In this document: positions 1 to 6,001 of the stretch, piece by piece
Layout: each line of letters starts with the position of its first letter
Position numbering within the stretch: the first letter of the stretch is position 1
Source of the DNA: an uncultured Thermoanaerobacterales bacterium
GTDB lineage: Bacteria; Bacillota; Clostridia; Christensenellales; UBA1242
Length of the DNA stretch: 10,340 bases
NCBI GenBank assembly: GCA_900557695.1
Contig: USTP01000027.1
Location: 1 to 10,340 of the forward strand
Direction of reading: 5' to 3'
Notes under the pieces: generated by a model
The model's input: the letters and a program-made list of their open reading frames with translations, nothing else
The model's database searches: none
What the model was told of the DNA's origin: nothing
Made by a program: the position numbers and the translations under genes

Positions 1-40
1 CGTAAGATCGTCGGCAGCGTCAGATGTGTATAAGAGACAG
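1..40 (+). other. Nextera Read 1 adapter with partial i5 index (artificial)
   Basis: Not biological sequence. Bases 8-21 are the Nextera Read 1 tail (TCGTCGGCAGCGTC) and bases 22-40 are the Tn5 mosaic end (AGATGTGTATAAGAGACAG). Bases 1-7 (CGTAAGA) match, from memory, the last seven bases of i5 index S517. Genomic sequence starts at 41. Confidence 0.98.
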
Positions 41-64
41 CTAAAATATAAATCAATTCACTGC

Positions 65-94
65 TTGACATTTTAAAAATATTCTCTTTATACT
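65..94 (+). promoter_or_regulatory. Sigma-A-type promoter placed for a leaderless transcript
   Basis: A perfect -35 box TTGACA (65-70) is followed after 18 bp by TATACT (89-94), five of six matches to the -10 consensus; TTATAC at 88-93 gives the 17-bp alternative. The -10 ends seven bases before the ATG at 102, so transcription should start at about 101-102. No Shine-Dalgarno sequence lies between -10 and ATG. Confidence 0.7.
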
Positions 95-101
95 AACTTT
101 T

Positions 102-986
102 ATGAATTGCAGTATTTGCCCTAGAAAATGTAATATAAACAGGAGTATATCTTCTGGCTTTTGCTTATCACCAAACCATCTGGTTGTTAGCAAGGTTATG
201 CTTCACCACTTTGAAGAACCCATTCTAACAGCAGAAAATGAGAAAGGTAGCGGAGCCATTTTCTTTTCTGGTTGCAATATGCGATGTGTTTATTGTCAAA
301 ACTATGAAATTAGCCATAAAATAGTGGGGGAAAAAGTTTCAGTAGAAAAACTAGTTGAAATTTTTAAAAGTCTTGAAAAAGCGGGTGCCGGAAACATAGA
401 CCTTGTATCCCCTACCCACTACTCAAATTTAATTATACAGGCTTTAAAAATATATAAACCCAGCGTTCCAGTGGTTTGGAATTCAAATGGATATGAATCT
501 TGCGAAACGCTTAAACAACTTAAAGGTCTTGTAGACATTTACTTGGTAGATTTTAAATACGCAAACAATCAATCGGCAATAAAGTATAGCAAAACGCCAA
601 ATTATGTAGAAACCGCAAAAAATGCCCTAAAAGAGATGAAAAATCAACAAAAAACAAATATTTTTAAGAACGGAAAACTTGTAAAGGGCATAATAGTGCG
701 CCACTTAGTGCTGCCAAATCTAGCAAAAGATAGCACTATTGTTTTAGATATAATTCATAATATCCTTGGTAAAAATGCAATTGTTTCTATAATGAGCCAA
801 TATGTTCCAATGTTTGAAGCAACAAAGTTAAAAGAAATAAATCGAAAAATTACAAAGCTTGAATACAAGCTTGTTGTAAACCACGCCCTAAAACTCGGGC
901 TTAATAATAGTTTTATTCAAGACCCAGATAGCTCTTGCGTTTCCTACATCCCAGATTTTAAGAACAATGTGTTTGAAATTAAATAA
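102..986 (+). CDS. PflX-like radical SAM protein (COG1313)
   Basis: A 294-residue radical SAM protein of the PflX group, homologues of pyruvate formate-lyase activating enzyme whose substrate is unknown. The cluster motif C58-x3-C62-x2-C65 within GCNMRCVYCQN would bind the [4Fe-4S] cluster that cleaves S-adenosylmethionine. An N-terminal cysteine set (C3, C6, C10, C21) is a family hallmark and probably binds a second metal site. Other family blocks are the EEP motif (38-40) ahead of the cluster, MSQYVPMFEA near residues 229-238, and the C-terminal YIPDF. Length is normal. The start is set by C3 and C6: the frame upstream meets a stop at 66-68 and offers no standard start codon, and the next Met (33) would lose the cysteines. 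There is no ribosome binding site, because the promoter abuts the ATG. No formate-lyase or glycyl-radical gene is nearby, so the client is unknown. A cytosolic location is inferred. Confidence 0.9.
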   Translation: MNCSICPRKCNINRSISSGFCLSPNHLVVSKVMLHHFEEPILTAENEKGSGAIFFSGCNMRCVYCQNYEISHKIVGEKVSVEKLVEIFKSLEKAGAGNIDLVSPTHYSNLIIQALKIYKPSVPVVWNSNGYESCETLKQLKGLVDIYLVDFKYANNQSAIKYSKTPNYVETAKNALKEMKNQQKTNIFKNGKLVKGIIVRHLVLPNLAKDSTIVLDIIHNILGKNAIVSIMSQYVPMFEATKLKEINRKITKLEYKLVVNHALKLGLNNSFIQDPDSSCVSYIPDFKNNVFEIK

Positions 987-992
987 AATTAT

Positions 993-1021
993 TTGTAAAT
1001 ATATGTAAAATATGTTACCAT
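993..1021 (+). promoter_or_regulatory. Possible promoter for the LOG-family gene
   Basis: TTGTAA (993-998), a 17-bp spacer, then TACCAT (1016-1021) preceded by TGT (1013-1015), which would make an extended -10. The start would fall at about 1028, right at the ribosome binding site. The match is moderate in AT-rich sequence, and the gene could instead be read through from the radical SAM gene, since no terminator separates them. Confidence 0.4.
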
Positions 1022-1042
1022 ACTTAAAAGGAGTTTTTATTT

Positions 1043-1597
1043 ATGAAAATTTTTATTGCAGGCTCTGTAAACGCGAAAATTAAACCAAAATATTTAGAAG
1101 GTATTGATGAATTAGGTAAATATCTTATAAAAAACAATCACGAAATAATGTGCGTTGGTGCCCCAACTGGCTCTATAGGAAAAATGTATAACACTTATAT
1201 AGAAAATAACGGTCATGTAGATATTATTGTTCCAGAGCCTTATGCATGGGAAGCTGAGGGTATGAAGGCAAAATCTGTAACGCGGGTAGACACTTTGTAT
1301 ATGCTTCAGCAAATAGTTCTTAGAAATACCCAAGCCACTATCGTTTTACCTGGTGGCAATGGAACCTTAGCAGAGCTATATATGATAACAGACAGCGTAA
1401 CAAGCAATTTCGACACTGATATTGTGATAATTTATAACATAAATGGTTTCTATGATAAAATTAAAGAAATGAACAACTTTTTGCTTGAGTCGGGGGCCCT
1501 TGAAGATAATCAATATGATTTATTCACTTTTTGCAACACAACCGAAGAAGTTATAAAAGCTTTAGAAAAATGGGAAAAGCATAAAACAAGAAAATAA
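1043..1597 (+). CDS. LOG-family (lysine-decarboxylase-like) nucleotide-binding protein, divergent
   Basis: A 184-residue Rossmann-fold protein of the LOG family, whose classic members hydrolyse nucleoside 5'-monophosphates such as cytokinin ribotides to free base and ribose phosphate. The diagnostic PGGxGTxxE motif is present as P103-GGNGTLA-E111, with the N-terminal strand MKIFIAGS at the Rossmann position. Two sites differ from canonical LOG enzymes: the usual GGG-x2-GLMG loop reads VGAPTGSIG (38-46), and the arginine-lysine pair (MxxRK) is replaced by T80-R81-V82. The catalytic Arg and Glu candidates (R81, E111) remain, but the substrate may differ, and a nucleotide-sensing (SLOG-type) role is possible. 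The start is supported by AAGGAG at 1028-1033, nine bases ahead of the ATG. It lies 56 bases after the radical SAM gene and ends just before a strong terminator. Annotations as lysine decarboxylase for this family are historical misnomers. Confidence 0.8.
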   Translation: MKIFIAGSVNAKIKPKYLEGIDELGKYLIKNNHEIMCVGAPTGSIGKMYNTYIENNGHVDIIVPEPYAWEAEGMKAKSVTRVDTLYMLQQIVLRNTQATIVLPGGNGTLAELYMITDSVTSNFDTDIVIIYNINGFYDKIKEMNNFLLESGALEDNQYDLFTFCNTTEEVIKALEKWEKHKTRK

Positions 1598-1610
1598 ATT
1601 TATATTTGCA

Positions 1611-1639
1611 AAAAAGCACGCATAAACTGCGTGCTTTTT
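1611..1639. terminator. Bidirectional intrinsic terminator
   Basis: A perfect 11-bp stem pairs 1611-1621 (AAAAAGCACGC) with 1629-1639 (GCGTGCTTTTT) around the 7-base loop ATAAACT. The A5/T5 arms give a U-tract in either direction, so the hairpin can end both the LOG-family gene (+, stop at 1597) and the DUF2130 gene (-, stop at 1657). Confidence 0.92.
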
Positions 1640-1656
1640 ACATTTAGGCATTTATT

Positions 1657-2967
1657 TTAATCAATTTTAATATTTCTACTATCTTTCACTTCTTGAAATT
1701 TTTGTGCCATTGTTGGATTGTTTTTTGTTAATTTTTTTATTGATAAATCTTCAAGTTTATTGTTTGCAAGACGCAAATGGTTTTCAGAAGATAATAGTGC
1801 ATCTTTAGTTTTTTGTAGGTGGCTAATAGTTTTATCTATTTCATCAATAGCTGCTTGAAATCTATCTGTAGCTAGTTTACAATCTCTTCCAAATCTTACC
1901 TTAAAATCATTCATATCATCTTCGAATCTAGATATGTCTATATTTTGGCTTCTAACCACAGCTAGCTCCTGTTTATATTCAAGGGCATTTAAAGCAGCAT
2001 TTCTTAATAGCGTTATCATTGGAATAAAAAATTGTGGGCGAATAACATACATTTTTTCAAACTTAAACGAAACATCAACAATACCACTATTATATAAATC
2101 ACTATCTGGCTCTAAGAGAGAAACCAAAACAGCGTATTCGCAATTCTTCTCTTTCCTATCCTTGTCTAACTCTTTGAAGAACTCCTCATTTTTATGCTTT
2201 TTTGAAAGCGAGTCTGTTTCATTCTTCATTTCAAACATTATTGAAAGAACTTCCACGCCTTCTTTGGTTATTTCTCTATAAATATAGTCGCCCTTGCTCC
2301 CACTGCTTGCATCGTTATCCTTTCCGAACCACGCATCTTTGAAAGCAGTGGCTCTAAGCAGGTTGAACTGGTTCTCGCAATGTTGCTCTAGGCTTTCGCC
2401 TATCATTTTGGTTGAACTTCTTGCCTTTAAGTCTTTGTAATACGCAATCTGCTCGTCTTTATCTTTGAGTTTGCTCTCATATTTTTCTTTTTGACTTTGA
2501 AGTTCTATTTTGTGAACATTGTCTATTTGGTCTTTCGCGTTTTTTAAAACATTTATCATTTTATCTCTTTCCACAAGTTCATCGGCAGTCTTCCTCTCTA
2601 TTTCGCTAATTGCAAGTTTTTTTTCAGTGTCCTTTTTATCAAGCTCAGCCTGAAGGGCATAAATTTTTTTATCTTTTTCAGCTAGTGCATCGCTAACGGC
2701 AACTTTTTTATCGCTTTCCGCCTGCTTTAGTTTGCTTTCTAACTCTAGAATTTGTTTTTCTTTTTCCCCTAAAACTTTATTATATATCTCTTCTGCTTTT
2801 CTTTTTTCAAGTTCAAGCTCATAACCAGAAGCTTTTTTAATTTCCTCTTCTCTTTTGTGAAGTTCACTTGCAAATTCTTGGTCTTTTATCTGCTTTATTA
2901 TTGAATCAAAGTCGCTACCACTTAAATCAAACTCTTTGTGGCAGTTTGGGCAAATAATTTTACTCAT
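1657..2967 (-). CDS. DUF2130 coiled-coil protein with nuclease-like core (COG4487)
   Basis: A 436-residue DUF2130 protein of unknown function. It opens with one half of a zinc-ribbon-like motif (C6-PN-C9), then a long Lys/Glu-rich coiled coil (about 30-180), then the DUF2130 core (about 185-335) and a C-terminal helical tail. The core holds E191 (in IGESLEQ), D227 (in SKGDYIY) and E246-x-K248 (in FEMKNE), an order and spacing that resembles the active site of PD-(D/E)XK nucleases; this is my inference, not a demonstrated activity. The start at 2967 is chosen because AAGGAG (2973-2978) precedes it and the CPNC motif begins five residues in. The frame stays open to 3225, but that extension runs through the promoter region and the neighbour's coding sequence. 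It is divergent from the helicase-loader operon with overlapping promoters. There are no membrane segments, so it is probably cytosolic. Confidence 0.85.
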   Translation of the reverse strand: MSKIICPNCHKEFDLSGSDFDSIIKQIKDQEFASELHKREEEIKKASGYELELEKRKAEEIYNKVLGEKEKQILELESKLKQAESDKKVAVSDALAEKDKKIYALQAELDKKDTEKKLAISEIERKTADELVERDKMINVLKNAKDQIDNVHKIELQSQKEKYESKLKDKDEQIAYYKDLKARSSTKMIGESLEQHCENQFNLLRATAFKDAWFGKDNDASSGSKGDYIYREITKEGVEVLSIMFEMKNETDSLSKKHKNEEFFKELDKDRKEKNCEYAVLVSLLEPDSDLYNSGIVDVSFKFEKMYVIRPQFFIPMITLLRNAALNALEYKQELAVVRSQNIDISRFEDDMNDFKVRFGRDCKLATDRFQAAIDEIDKTISHLQKTKDALLSSENHLRLANNKLEDLSIKKLTKNNPTMAQKFQEVKDSRNIKID

Positions 2968-3019
2968 ACTTTCTCCTTGCCTTTTATTTTTATAATTTTT
3001 GCGGAATTTTAACTTTAGG

Positions 3020-3048
3020 TTGCTAAATTTACCATTTAATGCTATTAT
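3020..3048 (+). promoter_or_regulatory. Promoter for the DnaB-like/DnaI-like operon
   Basis: TTGCTA (3020-3025), a 17-bp spacer and TATTAT (3043-3048), with TGC at 3040-3042 making an extended -10. Transcription would begin near 3055, about 34 bases before the ATG at 3089. A TATAAT at 3048-3053 is an alternative -10 but lacks a good -35. Confidence 0.65.
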
Positions 3049-3072
3049 ATAATTACTAAATGTAAAAATCAA
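3044..3072 (-). promoter_or_regulatory. Promoter for the DUF2130 gene, overlapping the opposite promoter
   Basis: On the - strand TTGATT (3067-3072) and a consensus TATAAT (3044-3049) are separated by exactly 17 bp. Transcription would start near 3037, giving a leader of about 70 bases. The -10 overlaps the -10 of the + strand promoter within the palindrome ATTATATAAT (3044-3053). Confidence 0.65.
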
Positions 3073-3076
3073 CCAA

Positions 3077-3083
3077 AAGGTGG
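3077..3083 (+). promoter_or_regulatory. Ribosome binding site that sets the DnaB-like start
   Basis: AAGGTGG, followed by T, matches seven of eight bases of the ideal AAGGAGGT and lies five bases before the ATG at 3089. A GTG at 3080 in the same frame falls inside this site, so it is unlikely to be the start. Confidence 0.8.
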
Positions 3084-3088
3084 TAAAA

Positions 3089-4531
3089 ATGGCGCTGTGT
3101 AGTTTTTCTAGTTCTCTTGCAATGGAATCGTGCACACTTGTTGATAATACCTTTATCAACGAGTTTTTACCCCTTGCGCCCGACACGGCAGTTAAAGTAT
3201 ATTTGTATGGTTTGTCGCTTTGCAATAGCCCTTCGCGTGATGATAACAGCCTAGAATCTATATGCCAAGTGCTTTCATTAACTGAAGACCAAGTTCTAGA
3301 CGCCTTTAACTATTGGCAAAGTGTAGGGCTTGTTCAAATTGTGGCTAAAACCCCATTTGAGGTTAAGTATCTTTCTGTTAAAGAAAGCTCTGGTAATAGT
3401 AAACTTAGGCCAAAAGCTAAATATAAAGACTTTAATGAACAAGTTCAAAGTATTCTTTCTGGCAGGATGATAAGCCCAGTTGAATATAATGAGTATTATC
3501 ATTTAATAGAAAACAGGCATTTTGAGCCAGAAGCTTTAGTTATGATAATAAAGTATTGTACAGTTATTAAAGACAATACCATTAACTATCCTTATATCTT
3601 AAAAGTGGCAAACAGTTTCGACCACGAGGGCATTAAAACCGCCATAGCATTAGAAGCAAAGTTTTTAGAGCAGGAAAAGTCTAGCGCAGAAATCAAAAAC
3701 ATTCTAAAAACGCTTGGATTAAACCGTGATGCCGACCTTGATGAAAGAAACCTATATCTGAAATGGGTTAACAGTTATGGCTTCACTGATGGTGTTATAA
3801 AAGAGGTTGCAAAGCTGCAAAATAAGAAAGGCGGAATGAATAAGCTAGACGAAACCCTTTCTAAGCTATATGAGCAAAAGCTCTTCACAATGGAAGAAAT
3901 TGAAAACTACTCGAAGGAAAAAGAAAGCTTATATCAAATTGCAAAAAAAGTAACCGCAACCCTAGGGTTATACTATCAAAATCTTGAAAGCGTTGTTGAA
4001 GTATATGTTAAAGACTGGGTTAACAAGGGTTATGACGAGCAAACCCTTACGCTTCTATCAACCTACTGCTTTAAGCAAGACATTAAGTCGCTATCGCTAA
4101 TGAATGAAGTTGTGTTAAAGTTGTATAAGCTAGGCATCGTATCAATTCAAGCAATAAACGAATATATTGAAGGCATTGTGCAAACAGATAACTTTGTTAA
4201 AGAGATATTGCGAAAGCTTGGAATTGTTAGAAAAGTTAATTCCTCCGACCGTGATTTTTACAAAACTTGGACTGAAGACTGGAATTTTTCTTTAGATATA
4301 ATTGACATTGTTTGTGAAAAGTCTAAGAATGCAAGTAATCCTATACGATATATGAACAAATTGCTACTTAGTCTGCATTCTAAAAATGTTCAAACCCGCG
4401 AGCAGGCAGAAAATGAACTTAGCAAAGTTGCAGACAATAAGGTGGAAAATAAGCATGGATTTGCAGAAAGAGAATATACAAGTGAAGAACTAAATGCCCT
4501 ATTTGATTCTCTTGATGATATAGAGGTGTAG
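3089..4531 (+). CDS. DnaB/DnaD-family replication initiation protein with four C-terminal domain copies
   Basis: A 480-residue protein of the DnaD/DnaB family, the Bacillota proteins that remodel origin DNA and help load the replicative helicase. Residues 20-95 look like the N-terminal winged-helix domain (DDBH1). About 130-195 is a first DDBH2-like domain, followed by three more copies at about 199-281, 282-366 and 367-444. The last three align in a strict register: W226, W310 and W394 are each 84 residues apart, with LG pairs at 209, 292 and 377 and MN pairs at 250, 338 and 422. The tryptophan of the usual YxxxIxxxW motif appears as Y261, Y346 and H430. B. subtilis DnaB has two DDBH2 copies and DnaD one, so this is an expanded form. 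The tail is acidic (YTSEELNALFDSLDDIEV), perhaps a protein-docking segment. One base separates it from the helicase-loader gene, which fits a shared function. Confidence 0.82.
   Translation: MALCSFSSSLAMESCTLVDNTFINEFLPLAPDTAVKVYLYGLSLCNSPSRDDNSLESICQVLSLTEDQVLDAFNYWQSVGLVQIVAKTPFEVKYLSVKESSGNSKLRPKAKYKDFNEQVQSILSGRMISPVEYNEYYHLIENRHFEPEALVMIIKYCTVIKDNTINYPYILKVANSFDHEGIKTAIALEAKFLEQEKSSAEIKNILKTLGLNRDADLDERNLYLKWVNSYGFTDGVIKEVAKLQNKKGGMNKLDETLSKLYEQKLFTMEEIENYSKEKESLYQIAKKVTATLGLYYQNLESVVEVYVKDWVNKGYDEQTLTLLSTYCFKQDIKSLSLMNEVVLKLYKLGIVSIQAINEYIEGIVQTDNFVKEILRKLGIVRKVNSSDRDFYKTWTEDWNFSLDIIDIVCEKSKNASNPIRYMNKLLLSLHSKNVQTREQAENELSKVADNKVENKHGFAEREYTSEELNALFDSLDDIEV
3683..4420 (+). repeat. Three tandem ~84-residue DDBH2-like repeats within the DnaB-like gene
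   Basis: Residues 199-444 of the DnaB-like protein fall into three units with an LG turn, a tryptophan (226, 310, 394), an aromatic five or six residues later (F232, Y315, F400) and an MN pair at the start of the next helix. The repeat shows at protein level only; the DNA copies have diverged, so this is an old duplication rather than a recent tandem repeat. Confidence 0.75.
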
Positions 4532-4532
4532 T

Positions 4533-5495
4533 ATGAATAAAAATCAAATGTTACAAATATGCAAAGAAGAACTTGCAGTTAAAAGGGCTAAGGCTCAAAA
4601 CCTTGCCTATAACAACCTGCTTAAAGCTAGGCAGGACGCAAGTTTTGTTGAAGCAGAAAAAAGGCAGCGTGATTTAATATTTCAAATTGGTAAATTAAAA
4701 GCTTTTGGTAAAACCAATAAGGATGTAGAGAAAGAATTAAACCAAATTAAAGAAATAAAAGCAAAGGCTCTTGAAAACTTGGGTTTAAAGGAAGAAGACT
4801 TATACCCTAAATACTCTTGCAAACTATGTGACGATATTGGCTATAAAAACGGCATAATGTGCGAGTGCCTAAGGCAAAAACTAAACAATATGATAACCAT
4901 GCAATACGGCTCAGGCAAAGACCATCTTGCCGACTTTAAAGAATTTAATGCAAGCCTCGCAGTTAATGAAGAACACAAAAAACAGCTGTTAAAACTAAAA
5001 AAGAAATTTGAGGATTTAGCAAAAACATATCCCGAGTCTTCTCCAAAGTTTATAATTGTTTCTGGGAAAACTGGCGTTGGCAAAACCTTTATAACCGAGT
5101 GCTTAGCAAAAGCGCTAATAGACAGAGATTTTCTTGTTTCTTTCATAACGGCATTTGGCATGAACAACCTGTTTTTATCCTACCATACAACCTTTGACGA
5201 GCAAAAGCAAAGCTATCTAAACGCTCTTATCGACCCAGATGTTTTAGTTATAGACGATTTAGGCACCGAGCCACTACTTAAAAAAGTTACAATTGAATAT
5301 TTATATCTTATTCTAACTGAAAGAAGCAGGCTAAACAAACTCACAATTGTAACAACAAATCTCACTCCAAACGATATACTGGCTAGATACAATGAAAGAA
5401 TCTTTAGTAGATTATGCAATAAGCGTGAAAGCTTTTTGTATAACATAGTTGGGCAAGACCTTCGCCTTGCGCCAAACCCTAAAGACAATAAGTAA
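4533..5495 (+). CDS. DnaI/DnaC-type AAA+ helicase loader
   Basis: A 320-residue AAA+ ATPase that would load the replicative helicase at origins or restart sites. Residues 1-90 are a charged helical N-terminal part, followed by a four-cysteine zinc-binding cluster (C96, C99, C110, C112), as in DnaI-type loaders where this region contacts the helicase. The ATPase domain shows Walker A G178-KTGVGKT-185, Walker B VLVIDD (237-242), the sensor-1 block TTN (274-276) and the ERIFSRL box (288-294) with candidate arginine-finger residues R289 and R293. Length is close to B. subtilis DnaI. The ATG follows the stop codon of the DnaB-like gene by one base, and its ribosome binding site GAGGTG (4523-4528) lies in that gene's last codons, so translation is probably coupled. 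DnaC and IstB share this ATPase domain, but the zinc cluster and the neighbour favour DnaI. It ends just before a terminator. Confidence 0.88.
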   Translation: MNKNQMLQICKEELAVKRAKAQNLAYNNLLKARQDASFVEAEKRQRDLIFQIGKLKAFGKTNKDVEKELNQIKEIKAKALENLGLKEEDLYPKYSCKLCDDIGYKNGIMCECLRQKLNNMITMQYGSGKDHLADFKEFNASLAVNEEHKKQLLKLKKKFEDLAKTYPESSPKFIIVSGKTGVGKTFITECLAKALIDRDFLVSFITAFGMNNLFLSYHTTFDEQKQSYLNALIDPDVLVIDDLGTEPLLKKVTIEYLYLILTERSRLNKLTIVTTNLTPNDILARYNERIFSRLCNKRESFLYNIVGQDLRLAPNPKDNK

Positions 5496-5503
5496 GGCTA
5501 AAC

Positions 5504-5531
5504 AAAGCCGCCCCTAAAAGGACGGCTTTTT
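5504..5531 (+). terminator. Intrinsic terminator of the primosome operon
   Basis: AAAGCCG (5504-5510) pairs with CGGCTTT (5523-5529), extended inward by CC/GG after one C-A mismatch, with loop CTAAAA (5514-5519) and a T-run to 5531. The convergent MarR gene's stop codon (5530-5532) sits in the T-run. In the - direction the U-tract is poorer (TTTGTT), so termination there is likely weaker. Confidence 0.85.
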
Positions 5532-5955
5532 ATTTAACTTTTTTCAAACTTTCTATTGTTTTGTTTAGGTGCTTTAGCATTTCTTTGCTTTCACTACTGT
5601 AAAGATTTTCAATGGCTTTCATCTTAACATTTAACTCTTTAAGCCCTTTATCTGTAATAACATAGTATATTTGCTTTTTATTTCCTGGCTCTTTTTTCCT
5701 TACTATAAGCCCATCAGCTATCATCTTTTTCGCAATAAGTGCAAGATTGCTTTTTGCCATGTTTAGCTGATAAATAAGCTCTTGAGGCGAGGTTTCGCTA
5801 TTTGTTGCAATTAAGTATAAAAGTTGATACTTCACGGTAAAAACACCAGCGCCATCTCCCTTACCCTCGGCAATTCTATCTGAGGCAAGTTTTAGCTCTA
5901 TTATGCTTTTTGCAAAACTATTATTTACCAATTTTTCTATTTTTTCTTGCGTCAT
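5530..5955 (-). CDS. MarR-family winged-helix transcriptional regulator
   Basis: A 141-residue protein with the MarR layout: an N-terminal dimerisation helix (1-25), a winged helix-turn-helix at about 42-102, and C-terminal helices (104-140) that complete the dimer. The recognition helix lies near AKSNLALIAKKMIADGLI (67-84), and the wing is RKKEPGNKKQIYYVIT (86-101). There is no cysteine, so it is not a thiol sensor of the OhrR type; the ligand is unknown. The start at 5955 has no Shine-Dalgarno sequence, but a perfect consensus promoter ends six bases upstream, which predicts a leaderless transcript. It lies 46 bases after metG with no visible terminator between, so read-through from metG is possible. 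A palindrome over its -10 could be its own operator. Its 3' end meets the helicase-loader gene head-on. Confidence 0.85.
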   Translation of the reverse strand: MTQEKIEKLVNNSFAKSIIELKLASDRIAEGKGDGAGVFTVKYQLLYLIATNSETSPQELIYQLNMAKSNLALIAKKMIADGLIVRKKEPGNKKQIYYVITDKGLKELNVKMKAIENLYSSESKEMLKHLNKTIESLKKVK

Positions 5956-5960
5956 AATAA

Positions 5961-5972
5961 TATTATATAATA
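5961..5972. promoter_or_regulatory. Palindrome over the MarR -10 box, possible operator
   Basis: TATTATATAATA is a perfect 12-bp inverted repeat covering the -10 element. MarR proteins often bind palindromes overlapping their own promoter. Eleven of its twelve bases recur at 3043-3054. In AT-rich DNA a symmetric -10 can arise by chance, so this is only a candidate. Confidence 0.3.
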
Positions 5973-5990
5973 ATAACTAAATCATGTCAA
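5962..5990 (-). promoter_or_regulatory. Perfect consensus sigma-A promoter for the MarR gene
   Basis: On the - strand TTGACA (5985-5990) and TATAAT (5962-5967) are separated by exactly 17 bp: all twelve consensus bases at the ideal spacing. The expected start, about seven bases past the -10, coincides with the ATG at 5955. A promoter this strong usually needs a repressor to hold it down. Confidence 0.85.
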
Positions 5991-6001
5991 CTACTATAAT
6001 A

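Noticed and set aside
3080..3088. GTG at 3080 as start of the DnaB-like gene
   Set aside because: The codon lies inside the Shine-Dalgarno sequence AAGGTGG that serves the ATG at 3089.
2968..3225. N-terminal extension of the DUF2130 reading frame to 3225
   Set aside because: It lacks a ribosome binding site, runs through both promoters and overlaps the start of the DnaB-like gene. The CPNC motif and AAGGAG fix the start at 2967.
4841..5167. 108-codon open frame on the - strand
   Set aside because: Antisense shadow of the well-supported AAA+ helicase loader, with no domain of its own.
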